64,000 bases of DNA, taken from NCBI RefSeq assembly GCF_018143015.1, contig NC_054748.1, forward strand, positions 13,630,967 through 13,694,966. Direction: 5' to 3'. Below the pieces are notes generated by a model. That model was not told the DNA's origin. It saw only the letters and a program-made list of their open reading frames with translations, and ran no database searches. The translations under genes and the position numbers were made by a program. The stretch is from Lytechinus variegatus. Taxonomy: Eukaryota > Echinodermata > Echinoidea > Temnopleuroida > Toxopneustidae. Below are positions 47,221 to 60,900 of the stretch, piece by piece. Within the stretch, counting starts at the first letter, position 1. Each line of letters begins with the position of its first letter.

Positions 47221-47774
47221 CCCCGGGGGGGGGCCACTTCTATTCACGAGTGGATACCATGCGCGACCATGGGGTCTCGAAAAGCACCCTAAACACGTAA
47301 TTTCCATATTCTGAAAATGCACCCCTTAACAAGTATTGGCGTGTGAAACCCTACCCTTAACAAGTATTGGAAACAAAACGATACTCTTGGCAAATATTCC
47401 CTGAAATGAACCCCTAAACAAGTACAGGAATGTTTTATTGTACGGGTCCTTTGGTTGTCGACTTTACCTTATTTGGTTTAGTACGACTCCACCTTCTACA
47501 CCTCGCGCAAATAGGACTCTAAACACGTAGTGTTGGGGCTAAAAGGACATCCTTTATAAAACATTTTAATTTTGTTTTATCATCCCCGCAAATTCGACCC
47601 TAAACACGTAATTTTCCTAGCGAAATAGATACCCTTTTTTCATTATTTTTGTGTTTTTGACACCCTTTTCACGTTACGTACGTAACGTGCCCTATCGTGA
47701 AAAGGACATCCTTTTTACGTGTTTTTTTGGTCGCGCATGGTATCCACTCGTCAATGTAAGTGGCCCCCCCGGGC
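47221..47774. mobile_element. MITE, GGGGCCACTT family, copy 2
   Basis: The ends GGGCCACTTCTATTCACGAG, TGGATACCATGCGCGACC and GGTCGCGCATGGTATCCACT, CGTCAATGTAAGTGGCCCC are inverted. The interior matches copy 1 (17888-18433) in the opposite orientation (CACCCTAAACACGTAATTT, CCTTAACAAGTATTGG). GCAGAT is present on both flanks (47213 and about 47773). Confidence 0.85.
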
Positions 47775-48013
47775 AGATCCAAACCATTTAGTCATCAAGC
47801 TCAGATGGCCGTCCGATCATGATTGCAGTTTCCATTCCTTTGACATCCACCCGTGGCCATGCCAAATATAATGGTTGCTATAATAGTTCCTTCTGAGTTG
47901 CCCATATCTGTTGTGATTAAATCCTGAATGTCCCACTCGGTGTATGTATGCTACATTTGGACCAAAGAGATGAGAGACCTTGGCAAAGTTCGCTGCAGAA
48001 GATTGGCAATTAA

Positions 48014-48607
48014 AGGACAAGTCCACCCCAACAAAAACTTGATTTGAATAAAAAGAGAAAATTCATCAAGCACAACACTGAAAATGTCATCTAAATCGGA
48101 TGTAAAATAAGAAAGTTATGACATTTTAAAGTTTCGCTTCATTTCACAAAACAGTGATATGCACATCTCGGTCGGTATGCAAATGAGGGAACTGATGACA
48201 TCACTCACTATTTCTTTTGTATTTTATTATATGAAATATGAAATATTTTGATTTTCTTGTCATTGTCATGTGAAATGAAGTTTCATTCCTCCCTGAACAC
48301 ATGGAATTCCATTATTTTAACATGTTGTGCTTCAGGCAAGGAGGTCCTAATCATCAAATTCGTAAAAATTGAAATATTGTATAATTCAAACAATAAAAAA
48401 CAAGAAATAGTGAGTGAGTGACATCATCAACTCTCATTTGGATGTAACTGGCTCGTTCATATAACTATTTTGTTAAAAATAAGCGAAACTTTGAAATGTC
48501 ATAACTTTCTTATTTTACATCCGATTTTGATGAAATTTTCAGCATTGTGCTTGTCTGATTTTTCTCTATTGAATCAAATCAACATTTTTCTGAGGTGGAC
48601 TTGACCT
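48014..48607. mobile_element. TTAA-flanked MITE, copy 1
   Basis: TTAA stands on both sides (48010-48013 and 48608-48611). The ends are AGGACAAGTCCACC and GGTGGACTTGACCT. The inner arms contain ATCGGATGTAAAATAAGAAAG and CTTTCTTATTTTACATCCGAT. TTAA duplication fits piggyBac- or Kolobok-mobilised elements. Its right end touches a RecQ-like exon. Confidence 0.85.
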
Positions 48608-48611
48608 TTAA

Positions 48612-50340
48612 GTATAGTCCTTGGGCTCCGCCTTCCTTATGCTCGTCGATGACAAACTTCAGCAACTCATCAAAGTCCTTTGTCTTTGTGTCCAACACAG
48701 CTTGTTTGATGTTCTGCTTATCTGGAGAGTTGGCAATGGTAATGTAATTCCTCATTCCTAAGCTCTTAGCCACCTTGCTTCTGACGTCTGTTGTAGCTGT
48801 TGCTGTCATTGCAGTGACAGGGACAGTTGGAAGAATTGATTGCAGCTCTCCAAGCGGACCATGATTTTCTTGGAAAGCTTGCATCTTTCCAGAAGACTGG
48901 CGTCTCTTAAAAATGAATAGAGATGCAAATGTACATTATTAAATAAAATCAGCATCAGTATTAGTACTGTATAGGACTATGTGTACACTGACAGTGTGTA
49001 GCCCACTCTTATTCATTGCAAGGTGCTCGTCAATGACAAATTTCAGCAACTCATCAAAGTCCTTTGTCTTTGTGTCCAACACAGCTTGTTTGACGTTCTG
49101 CTTTTCTGGAGAGTTGGCAATGGTAATGTAATTCCTCATTCCTAAGCTCTTATCCACCTTTCCTCTGACGTCTGTTGTAGCTGTTGCTGTCATTGCAGTG
49201 ACAGGGACAGTTGGAAGAATTGATTGCAGCTCTCCAAGCGGACCATGATTTTCTTGGAAAGCTTGCGTCTTTCCAGAAGACTGGCCTCTCTGAAAATGAA
49301 TAGAGATGCAAATGTACATTATTGAATAAATTCAGCATCAGTGTCAGTATAGGACTATGTGTACACTGACAGTGTGCAGCCCACTCTAAATCATTGCAAG
49401 GTACTGCAGGTCAGTAAATATTTACTCGTCAGTGACCAGAACCATATATTCATCCATGTATTTAAAAATAAGTTGCATTAATGAGCAATCTATGGATTTT
49501 TTCATTCTTGGAGGACAAAATTTCTAATCTCACTTCATAAAATACAGAGAAATAAGCTGAGACATCATCAGTTTGCTCCATGCATATTCATAAAATCTCT
49601 TCGTTCATAAAACGATTTCACAACTTTAAATTCAATGAATTCAGCAAGTGTGCAAAATTTAAAAAAAGCGATTGATTCATTATTAGATTACCATTGTTCC
49701 GATGAAAGAAAATAAAGCCACCATTATGTTACGCAGTGATGTTCAACAACAAAAACTCCACAGACACTGAACACAGTCCAACTTTAGAAATTCTGATTTT
49801 TCTCTCCTGTCAAAGACTCGGGAGATGTTGTCAGCAGAGACAGCTTACCATGTGACAACTGCTGGCGAAGCTCATCGGTTAGTCCCCACTGATGTCTGCT
49901 GCAGCAACTTCCAACTCTGCAGCCCTATTAGGCTCGTCCTTAATCAGTGCTTTGAATGGCATGACAACAATCACAAAATTATTTCTGGAATCTTGTTTCT
50001 TCTTGAGCATTGTTCATAAAGCTTGTCGGTTAGTCTCCCACTGATGTCTGCTGCAGCAACTACTCCCAACTCTGCAGCCCTATCAAGCTGGTCCTTAATC
50101 AAAGCTTTGAGGGGCATTACAACGATCACAAATTCTTTCCGGATTTTTTAACCTGAAAACCGTTCATGAAGTCAACGCAGATCAAGGCACCTTGAAACAC
50201 CACACTCTTTCCATATCCAGTAGGTTTACTGAAGAAGACATGTCCTCACTGAAAACTTTTGAGAGCTTGATCCAGTTGGATCTTCAAAGTCGTTATCCTA
50301 TCACTGAAATCTGACGAAATTCAGCGTGGAGGAACTGTTT
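48612..50340 (-). pseudogene. RecQ-like helicase relic with duplicated exons
   Basis: On the minus strand, in helicase order: KPTGYGKSVVFQGALICVDF (Walker A, about 50250-50165), EFVIVVMPLKALIKDQLDRA (motif Ia-like, about 50140-50020, with a second copy at 49990-49850), and LPTVPVTAMTATATTDVRSK (motif III TATAT, about 48905-48615, with a second copy at 49290-49010). RecQ-family DNA helicases unwind DNA 3' to 5' using ATP. The Walker exon is preceded by an in-frame TGA unless splicing avoids it, and copy differences and missing motif II and IV-VI exons argue for a relic. The motif III exon copies share AFQENHGPLGELQSILPTVP and DTKTKDFDELLKFVIDEH. Confidence 0.7.
49340..49840. other. Spacer inside the RecQ-like relic
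   Basis: This is intron-like AT-rich sequence between the helicase exon copies; no exon is seen. Confidence 0.45.
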
Positions 50341-50852
50341 TCGACAATTTTTTTGGGTGGACAGGTTCTCGGGTTTTTGCGCGCTCACTCTGCTTGGGCA
50401 TACGTACAGGATAAAATGATACATCAGAGAATACATGCAGAATACAACTGAAATTGTCTGGAACTATACTAGCATATTCCATGCAAATTCCCTCTTAAGG
50501 TTGCACCTTGAAAGTAATGTAGCGAAAGAGTGATTTTGTCTGTGGCGACCGGTGCACAAAGAGTTAATACATTTAGACAGAAGTCGGGTAATAAATGGAG
50601 CTGACAAAGTTTGACTCTACTCTTCCACTCTCTTGTGTAACTTAGGTGTAAAAATAGTCATGGATCTGAAATGAAATGTATTTTGTACTACAGCACCAGT
50701 ATCAATATTTTCTACCATTTCATAAAAGTCAAAAGCTGTCCAGATGTACTGGTACATTCCTTTGTACATTTACAGAAGAGTTAGAGAAAGAATAGGAAAG
50801 AGAGAGAGGAGAAAGAGGGAGAGAAAAATAGAGAGAGAAGAGAGTAAAGTCT

Positions 50853-51321
50853 CAGGAATTCCTCGGGTGGTCTCAGGAATCCATTGGACTATCCCAGGAA
50901 TCCCTTGGACCATGTCAGGAATCTCTTGGGTTTTCTCAGCAATCTCTTTGACCGTCTCTGGTATCCCCTGGGCTGTCTCAGGAATCCCTTGGGCTGTCTC
51001 AGGAATCCATTGGGCTGTCTCAGGAATCCCTTGGGCTGTCTCAGAAATCTCTTGGGCTGTCTAAAGAATCCCTTAGGTTGTCTCAGGAATCCCTTGTACT
51101 GTCTAATGAATAATAATAACAATAATAGTCAGTTCTTGTATAGTGCATAACACATTATGAATAATGTTTCTATACACTTCCAGAGGACTGGGATTTGAAC
51201 CCATGATCCTCTGTTTTAAAGTCCGGAGACTTATCAACCTGGCCACAACACTCCACAATGAATCCCTTGGGCTGCCCCATGAATCCCTTGTTCTGTCTCA
51301 GGAATCCCTTGGGCTGTTTCA
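50853..51321. repeat. 21-bp minisatellite split by a SINE
   Basis: The unit GGAATCCCTTGGGCTGTCTCA repeats about 12 times at 50853-51106 and again at 51258-51321. The unit length is a multiple of three, so both strands stay open without being a gene. A GA-rich tract (GAGAGAGAGGAGAAAGAGGG) precedes it. Confidence 0.9.
51108..51257 (-). mobile_element. tRNA-derived SINE inserted in the minisatellite
   Basis: The minus-strand head GTTGTGGCCAGGTTGATAAG, GGGTTCAAATCCCAG (B-box) and the tail (AATAATAATAAC) are flanked by the direct repeat ATGAAT (51105-51110 and 51256-51261). It is the same family as 55364-55662 but 5' short. Confidence 0.8.
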
Positions 51322-51329
51322 AAGCGCTT

Positions 51330-52274
51330 GACATTGTAAAGAGAATATTTTTTATGTACATGTATACTGAAGACACCTTGAGATTATTTTGATGTTGAAC
51401 GTTAATTTCTTATTTATATTCTTGACCTCTCCCCTAAAATGTGTCTAGCATTTGTATTAAGTGAAAAAATGTGTATTATTCTGATCACATACATGTATTC
51501 CCCTTTACTGATGTTCAAACTGTTGAATTCATGCCATCCTGTCATTTTACGTAAAGGTGTTTTGTAAAATGTAAATGTTTGTAATTGCTCTGTAAATTAT
51601 CTTTGGTCATTTCTCAAATAAAACAGATTAAAGATATTTTGTAATTCTATTTATCTCGCCAGTGTCTGATTTGTCTTCTTATGAGCTGTACTAACGTTAT
51701 GCTTAGTATATTATTCCTATTTAGTTCAATCTCGACCTGTATCGTTTTATTATTTGTCTTCCTTCCATCCCTGTTTCTATCTCCATTTCATCAATTTCCC
51801 CTTTCACTATTATTATTTCCCCTTTCACTATTATTTCCCCTTTCACTATATATCTTTCATCTTCCATTTCTTTTCTACATTTTCCTCCCATCCATTTATC
51901 TTTTCTCTACTGGTTATATGTTGGAAATACTTTTTTTCTACTCTCCTCTCCCTTTGTCTTTCTGTTTAAAGTTGTTGCATCACTGTGCTTTTTTTGGGGG
52001 GGAGGGGGGGGGTGGCACGTGGCCCAAGATTGTCCGAATATTACTTCTCATTTTTCACCTACTTTTCTGTCCTAATCTCTTCCTTTTGATTTATGTATTT
52101 CTTCTTACCTCTCTCTCATCTCCCGTTTCCTTTTCTTTCCTTTTCTCTGCTTCGGGCCGCCATTTCAAGTACTCTTCTACTCTCCCTCATTTCTCTCGGT
52201 TTGAATTTATTACATCTTTATCCTTTTTCATATATCTGTTGTTTCTTTTTTTGGGGGGAGCACATGGCCCAAGA
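51330..52274. other. Spacer, pyrimidine-rich, no gene seen
   Basis: C/T-rich sequence at 51760-52200 makes long hydrophobic frames that have no motif. GGGGG-GGCACGTGGCCCAAGATT (about 52000) recurs at about 52250 as GGGGGGAGCACATGGCCCAAGA, marking a small duplication. Confidence 0.5.
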
Positions 52275-52278
52275 TTAA

Positions 52279-52853
52279 AGGTCAAGTCCACCTCAGAAAA
52301 ATGTTGATTTGAATCAATAGAGAAAAATCAGACAAGCACAATGCTGAAAATTTCATCAAAATCGGATGTAAAATAAGAAAGTTATGACATTTCAAAGTTT
52401 CGCTTATTTTTAACAAAATAGTTATATGAACGAGCCAGTTACATCCAAATGAGTCGATGATGTCACTCACTATTTCTTTGTTTTTTATTGTTTGAATTAT
52501 ACAATATTTCAATTTTTACGAATTTGACGATTAGGACCTCCTTGCCTGAAGCACAAACTGTTAAAATAATGAAATTCCACGTGTTCAGGGAGGAATGAAA
52601 CTTCATTTCACATGACAATGATGAGAAAATAAAACTATTTCATGTAATAAAATACAAAAATAGTGATGTCATCATTTCCTCATTTGCATACTGACCGAGA
52701 TGTGCATATAACTGTTCTGTGAAATGAAGCGAAACTTTAAAATGCCATAACTTTCTTCTTTTACATCCGATTTTGATGAAATTTTCAGTGCTATACTTGT
52801 TGAAATTTTCTCTTTTTATTCAAATCAAGTTTTTGCTGGGGTGGACTTGTCCT
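52279..52853. mobile_element. TTAA-flanked MITE, copy 2
   Basis: This is the same family as 48014-48607 in the opposite orientation, with TTAA at 52275-52278 and 52854-52857. It starts AGGTCAAGTCCACCTCAG and ends GGTGGACTTGTCCT. Confidence 0.85.
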
Positions 52854-52857
52854 TTAA

Positions 52858-54918
52858 ATATTGTTTATTTGCTCTCAGTCTGTCCTTCCTCTTTCTTCTC
52901 TTCTGTCTTGAAATTACATTTCCTGTTTCATTTCTTTGTTTTTTTTCTGCTTGCCCCACACTTTCTTTCCTCTCCCAATATTCTGTTCTCTTCCTCATCC
53001 TCTCGCCCATCCCCCCCCCATCTCTTTCCATCCCCCTCTCTATTTCTCTCTCTAAACCTCTTATTCATTTCCCTGGAAAACACAAACACATCAATTAGCC
53101 CAGAAAAAAAATCAATTTCATTTTATTTTTATTGCAAATATAGAAAATAACAGTTAAATACAATACATTTGCATTACAACAAGAATAGTTGGGCAACACT
53201 TGAAAATCAGTAATTCAGTCCTGGGATTAAACATAAAGGTTTGCAGTCAAGGACCAATCAATATCATCGTTACATGCGCACCTTGGTTAAAAACACTGAG
53301 CAAGAACCAATGAGAGTGGTCCTTTCATATTTGCAATTCATCACAAACCTCAAACTGGGCCCTCTTGCAGATTGAAGAGCCATCATTGGTAAACATGGTA
53401 ATAGCTCTCAACAGAATGACTGGTGATCCTTTCTTGTGGTAAATGGTATAAAAAATGGGTGATGGTTTAGCGCGTAAGGATTACCAGTCTTTTTTAAGGT
53501 CGCTCTTAACTTACGAACAGCTTTATGAAACGGCCCCCTGGTAATAGCTCTCAAAAACCCAAGCTTTACATGAAAGATTTTTATAGTCGGACATAGCACA
53601 CAAACCTCAATATCTTGTGCAAGATGTCGATAGGAACAGGTGGTCGCTTCATAAAGTTGTTCTTAAGTTAAGAGCGACTTTAAGAACAACTGGTTATCCT
53701 TTCTTACACTCTAGATAATCACCAATAAACATTTAATGGTGAATATCTGTCGTCTATAATGTCAGCCACTATGACTGATTAACCTACAAGTAAAGTGTTT
53801 GCTATAGGTAATTGGTTATATACCAGCTTGGCATTTACCCGCAAAAACGCTGTCCTGCTGAGTTCCTACAGGAGTTACCATAAACAGAAATATCATTTAC
53901 CACAGGAAAGGATCAACAGTCGCTCGTAACTTCAGAACAGCTTTATGAAACAGTCCCTTGGACACGACAAAATTCAAATTCTTAATTTCGCATCACTTAA
54001 TCACCAGCCCGAGGGTGTTTTATGAAGTTGTTCTGAATTTACAAACTGAAATTTACAACTGAAACATGTTCTTGTAGGCTAAATCATTCCCATTCTCACT
54101 GAAACCTACATGTACTCATTTTCAACAAGAATCTCAATGGAAAGGATATCATTTGTCAAAATTTGATTTTGGCTACAGGAAATCAGTTCAACATTGGCAA
54201 TAGTGTTCAGTCATGATTCAGACATTGCCTTGCTTTTGAATAGTCCCTAAATTGATTGCAGTTGCAAAGACGAACCCATGACATAATGCTTTCATGATGG
54301 CACGAGCCATGTTTGTGTGGTCATAATGAGATCTGTATGATGTCATGAGTATGCAGGGGTGTGAGTGGTCACAAAAAAAAAAGCTGAAGAGTGTTGAAAA
54401 AGTCTGACAAAGACAGACCTCTCATACCTCTCATGCACAGAGGAAAGCCAAAAATAAGCTGAAATTAAGCTGAAAATCAAAACAAACAAAAAATCTGAAA
54501 TCAGATAAGAATCTGAACTCTAACACCCCTGAATATGTTTGATGATGTCAGAAGTTTGTCTGCAAACGCTGTACAACTTTCAACCAATTCTATTGCATGC
54601 CAATTTGTTGCCCCGGTAGAAGAGTTGTTTTTTTTATGGCTTATACATGTACATCTGTATCTCTTGACTGTTTAGACAAAATGTTGAAGAGCATCGTCAT
54701 ATCCATGTGTGAACATGGCTAACATGACACTGAAAGGAAGAATTTCTTGATTTTTATCGGAGGCAGTGGCGGATCGTGACCCGGAGGAGACAAAGCATTG
54801 GAAGGGCACTGTATTATTTGTGAACAATGCTGTGCCCCTCCAATGCTTTGTCTTTTCCAGGTCACAGTCCATCACTGATCGGAGGGTGGGCGTTTCTTCT
54901 TATTCGAGTAGCTATTTA
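52858..54918. other. Spacer with MITE pieces downstream of the SerRS-like gene
   Basis: 53400-53540 and 53640-53965 contain the family seen at 2039-2219 (CTTAACTTACGAACAGCTTTATGAAAC; ATAAAGTTGTTCTTAAGTTAAGAGCGAC). 54740-54880 holds an inverted pair (GACCCGGAGGAGACAAAGCATTGGAAGGG / CCCTCCAATGCTTTGTC...). No coding exon is seen. Part should be the 3' UTR of the minus-strand gene ending at 54919. Confidence 0.55.
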
Positions 54919-57900
54919 TCATGATCTTGCTTCTTTCACATCCAATGCTCCATGATCCAACAGGGCTGACAGGAGGACCGATGGTTTCAAGGCTGTGCCG
55001 TGAATCTGAGAGGGAATATAACAAAAAAGAATGAGCGGAGGCATGATTTGAAATTTTTGTTTGAAACCAAAAAAAATATTTCAGGGGTTGATTCGGGGTT
55101 TCCTAATGCAGGTCCATATATTTGAAATTTTCTGTTAAGAAAAAAAGTTTCTCACCAAGAGGATGAGCATGACACCCCCCCCCCCCCCCCCCCGCAAACT
55201 GGAATTCAGAATATGACCCTTTCTCTAAAAAGCCTACACACTCCGAGAAACAAAAAGTGAAAAAAAAATCATACATCAAAGAAGAACTAGTATCTAGTAG
55301 TACATTATATACTAGAGCGGATCCAAGTTGAATACATACAAAAACATATGAAGATAAGAAAAAATAATAATAATAGTCAGTTCTTGTATAGCGCATAACA
55401 CATTATGAATAACATCTGAATGCGCTTCCAAAGGACTTGGATATTATTACCCTGGCTGTAGCTTAAGCAGCCTTTCTAGCACTCAGTATTTCAAGGAATT
55501 AATTCCTGCCAGGTAACCATTCATCTCATCTTGGTTGAGTGCAGCACAATGTGGATGAATTTCTCGCTGAAGGAAACTACGCCATGGCTGGGACTTGAAC
55601 CCACGACCCTCTGTTTCACAGTCCGGAGACTAATCCACTGGGCCACAACGCTCCACATTGAAGTTATCACAAGACTACTCACTGTGTGTACAAAGCTGCG
55701 TTTTCTGCTCTGAACAGCGCTCTCCCTGGGATTGATTGGATAGCGTATCTTTAGACGACGGCTGATGAAATCAGTGCAGTTGCACACGTTAGCTACCTAA
55801 AATTACAACATCCAACAAAAACCGAATTACGGTTTAAAAATGAACTCTGCCTATGTTGAGTATGAGACCACAGAAATATGACTTGGAGAAATTCGACTTA
55901 AGATGTTTTTAAGAAATGTTAAGCATATTCTAGGGGGGTGTTTCACAAAGATGTTAGCCTGACTTGCAGTTGCACTTATATAAATATCCAGTTGTGTGCG
56001 ATATGAAAGGCATCACCGCATCAAATCATACTAAGGGACGCATGCTACTGCATAATATTCAATAAGATTAGGCGTTACAAATCATATGCACGTCAGCATC
56101 ATTATTTGATTTATGTGGGGTCGACTTATGCAGAGACTACTATTCATAACACTTCACATTAGGCATGTCTTGCCTCGTCCCGAGTTGAAGTCCTGCGCGG
56201 GGCCACTTCCATTGATGAGTGGATACCATGCGTGACCATGGGGTCTCGAAACACACCCTAAACAAGTATTTTTCATGTTCTGAAAATGCACCCCTTGACA
56301 AGTATAAGTGTGTGAAACCCTACCCTTAAGAAGTATTGGAAAAAAATGGTCACGCATGGTATCCACTCGTCAAAGTACATGTAAGTAGCTCCCCAGGGTT
56401 GAACTGCTCAATCATTTAAAAAGAGTGAAGATTTGTCAGATAGACTCGCTGTTATATAGTGGTGGACAAAATCATAATGAAATCATCAGAGAACATCCTT
56501 TCAAAAACTACAAACTTTTATGGGGAGACATTCAATATTTTTGGAGTTATGACACTTTTTTTCATGATAGGTGCAAGATTGTAAGATTATTCAAGTTGGG
56601 GCCAAACACAAAATAGTGTAAGTTCAGAAAGAGTGACTATATATTCTATTGTTTTTAAAGCATAGTAATAACTTTTGTAGAAAATTCCAACCATTTAATA
56701 GGTATCTCAATTGGCCAACTAAATAAAAACAACTACTAAAATCATTTTTTAGATTTTTTTTTTTTTTAGATTTATTGATTTATTTCATTTCTTTTCTTTC
56801 CATTTTTCACATACAAGTCGAAAAAACATAAATACAATTACAAAAATGAATTTTAATGAATGAATTAATTAATTTTAATATGACAGGTGTTTTAATAATT
56901 TAGGCCACCACCATATTTCATGGAATTACAAATTTTAACTTACAGATTTAAATCATAAGAAAAATAACAAAAGTCATATGATTCCCTATTGGCACCAATG
57001 ATGTAAATTTCTAAATATGACTGTGTGTTATAAATACATAGTCTTAAAAATATACGTTTTTAGATATCTACTAATGGTACAGAGAATAAATTGACACATA
57101 ATTGTATTTGTATAGAGAAACTGATTTGAGAGGAAAAGTAATTGTTTTGCTAATTGGTAATGTATATGTAATTATTTGCTGTATATATTTATTTAATACC
57201 GGTAGTTAATTAGCATGTTATCATTCAAGTGGGTCTATATTACAAGACTACACTAGCATCATGGGTCAGAACACTTGCTGGAATGAGAAGTTGAGGACTC
57301 AAGATGGCGCTATTGGTTTGTATCTGCTTTAAATATGTGTCATACCTCTACGTAATTCTCCTCACTTGGCAGCCAGACTTCAACAGACATCATTCTATGC
57401 ATACATGGTAGAAGGTTTCTACTCGATACCTCAACAGTCCTTCAAAAATGAACAACATATTTGTGGTATCAATCTAAAAATGATTTCAAAGAGAGTACAA
57501 TTAAATGATGGCCCAAAAATTTGTATGTAGAAGTATTTTTAGATTTTACAAATTTAAATTATGCAAATGCAATCTCTATTGATTTGTAACATAAATTTTG
57601 AAGGAAACAATGTAGTGACAAAATACTAAATGTTGTCAATTTAAACTTTCCCTTTTAAATTACAGAATGATATCAAAAGTGATTATAAAGAATACATTTC
57701 CATGATAAAAATTTGCAAATTTCCATCTGATTTTTCTTTTGTTTCCATAATGTTGTCAATCTAGTCATTTTAGTAATTATTTTCAATCATTTTTTTCCTT
57801 CAATTTAAAAAGATTCTGATGCATTAAAAATGGACACATCATTTATATATAGGAATTTCTACATAAATGTTTCTTCCTTCTATTTCTTTTAGGCCTCGGA

Positions 57901-60900
57901 ATCAAGATTTATTAACACATTTAAAACAGTGTATTGACAAAATTTGCGATCATGAGACCGAATAATACATTCCTCTAAATTACAAAATACATGTAAAATG
58001 AAAAAAAACAAGTGGAATGCCTCTGGCCGTCTCACCTGCATCACGCAGTTCAATATAGCAGCAGTGCTGACTTTGAAAACTACTCTAACTCGCACAAGAT
58101 GTTCAGTGATACATGGTTACTCTTATGTCCACTTTTTATGAACTAGACCAATAAACTTACAGAGATATGATGGTTATTCAACAGATACACCCAATATGGC
58201 CAAAGTTCATTGACCTTTGACCTTGGTCATGTGACCTGAAATGCGCACAGGATGTTCAGTGATACTTGATTACTCTAATGTCCAAGTTTAACGAACTAGA
58301 CCAATAAACTTTCAAAGTTATGATGGTAATTCAACAGATTTCCCCGATTCGGCCAAAGTTCATTGACCCTAAATGACCTTTGACCTTGATCATGTGACCT
58401 GAAACTCAAACAGGATGTTCAGTGATACTTGATTACTCTTATGTACAAGTTTCATGAATCAGATCCATAAACTTTCAAAGTTATGATGGTAATTCAACAG
58501 ATACACCCAATTCGGCCAAAGTTCATTGACCTTTGACCTTGGTCATGTGACCTGAAACGCGCACAGGATGTTCAGTGATACTTGATTACTCTAATGTCCA
58601 AGTTTAACGAACTAGACCAATAAACTTTTAAAGTTATGATGGTAATTCAACAGATACCCCAGATTCGGCCAAAGTTCATTGACCCTAAATGACCTTTGAC
58701 CTTAATCATGAGACCTGAAACTTGCACAAAATTTTCAGTGATGCTTGATTACTATTATGTCTAAGTTTCATGAATCAGATCCATAAACTTTCAAAGTTAT
58801 GATGGGAATTCAACAGATATCCCCAATTCGGCCAAAGTTCATTGACCCTAAATGACCTTTGACCTTGGTCATGTGACGTGAAACTCATGCAGGATGTTCA
58901 GTGATACTTGATTAACCTTGTGTCCAAGTTTCATGAACTAGGTCCATATATTTTCTATGTTATGATGACATTTCAAAAACTTAACCTCAGGTTAAGATTT
59001 CGATGTTGAATCCTCCAACATGGTCTAAGTTCATTGACCCTAAATGACCTTTGACCTTGGTCATGTGACATGAAACTCTAATAGGATGTTCAGTAATACT
59101 TGATTAACCTTATGGCCAAGTTTTATTAACTAGGTCCATATACTTTCTAAGTTATGACGTCATTTCAAAAACTTAACCTCAGGTTAAGATTTGATGTTGA
59201 CGCCGCCGCCGTCGCAAAAGCGGCGCCTATAGTCTCACTTTGCTTCGCAGGTGAGACAATAAAAATGAAATAAAATTGCATACTTATCAAAAAGTATTTT
59301 TAGTGGGTCAAACCACAAAATGAGATTTGCTTGGAATTGGTCAAGAAACCTACTGACCTGAATGGAATGTCAAAGGTCAAGATGAGGTCAATCAGCATGT
59401 CGAGATACTGAAATAAGAGAGCGTTGCTTGCATCCTCTGTCCCTTCACTTACTCCAAAGATTTCACCCTGTTGAGAATTAGAAATCAAGTCATCTCTGGG
59501 AGAATATGAACCAAATCTGCTAAAATGCCCAGCCGCCATTATATTGACCAGACCAAGTGAATAGTTAGACAAGTTTCTTGTTTTTATTGTTGAAATTCAA
59601 CAGAATTAACACATTATCAACTAATAACTGACAAATGGGATTCGAACCAGTGTTATCAGACAGCAGCATACAGCTCTAACAGGCACCTTGGACCACTCGA
59701 CTAAGACCATTTGACAGCAGCATCAAATATTATCCAGAATTTATTTATTTTATTTATTTTATTTCCAGGCAAAAGACATCAAGAATAAGTACAAGAAGGA
59801 GAAATTACCACCGACTAGTGCCTGAGGATGACTAAAAGAAAAACTAGTTTCTGTTATGAAGCTCTCCTCACTAATCGGGGTTTACAAAATTAAATATACA
59901 AAAATAAAATCGGTATAGAATGACAATATAGAAACATTACTTATTAAAACAAAAACCTAACAATAAGGAGTGTTTGTTTTCATGTGTAATTATAATATCC
60001 AGTCAATATGGAATGTTCGTATATTTATTTAAACAAACAATTATCAGATATATAGTAAAGCCTGAGGAGGTGGAATTGTATAATATATAAGAATTTATAT
60101 CTTTACTCTACAGAGATTCTATACCTCCATTTCACTCTTTTTTTTAAAACCTTAAGTCTTGCCAATTAGAAGATTGGTGGGTATGTTAATACAAATCAGC
60201 TTAAAGGTAAATGCTAGTTTTGGTAACGATATCAAAATGAGTTCGTACAGAATCCAATGAAATGACCACCAAAGTATCTGTTTGTATAAATAAAACGCAT
60301 GTGCCAAAGGATTCTGGAAGAAATTGTGTAATTGCTGAGAAATCAGCAAATAAGCAAAGGATTCGGGTAGGGCGTCGGGCCCGACGCTCTAAGCAATAAT
60401 TATACATTGTCCCACGTGCGCTTATCTGTGTTGGGGATCTTCGGTGTGAACATTTTTCAGCGTAGATTTCAAGATTTCACAAAGTTCAGTTAATGTAACT
60501 GTACCAGACCTAGATCCTCGATGATATACTGACAATTAAGCCTTGTTTTACAGACTTTCTCATGAAATCAGTGTTTACTGCAACTACTGGAATTTCTCTT
60601 AAATGTTCCATGAACTCACCCTGGAATCCTGAAATTGGTTATGAAGACCCTCAAAGTTTGAAGATTCTGGAAGAAATAGTAATAGAAATAATAATTTCAA
60701 TTTCTCTAATAACGAAACTCAAACAAATTACTGAAATATACAGTATAGTGAGAATAATCCACTAAAAGCAGTGTTTAATGATGTAACAAAGCCTACTGGA
60801 ATTCAGATAAAACTATTATCTAGCAGTGATGACAAACAAGTGTTTTTGTACTGCAGATAGAACTTGATATTACATCAAAGTAATATTTTTTTTACAAAAT

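Noticed and set aside
50884..51150. Repeat protein (PLGCLRN) from the 21-bp minisatellite
   Set aside because: Open in both strands because of unit length, interrupted by a SINE, with no splice or start context.
51681..52307. 208-codon membrane-protein-like frame
   Set aside because: It is a C/T-rich low-complexity tract giving Phe/Leu/Ser runs; it ends in a MITE and has no conserved motif.
59630..59722. Functional tRNA-Leu gene
   Set aside because: A- and B-box-like parts are present, but acceptor and anticodon stems do not pair well.
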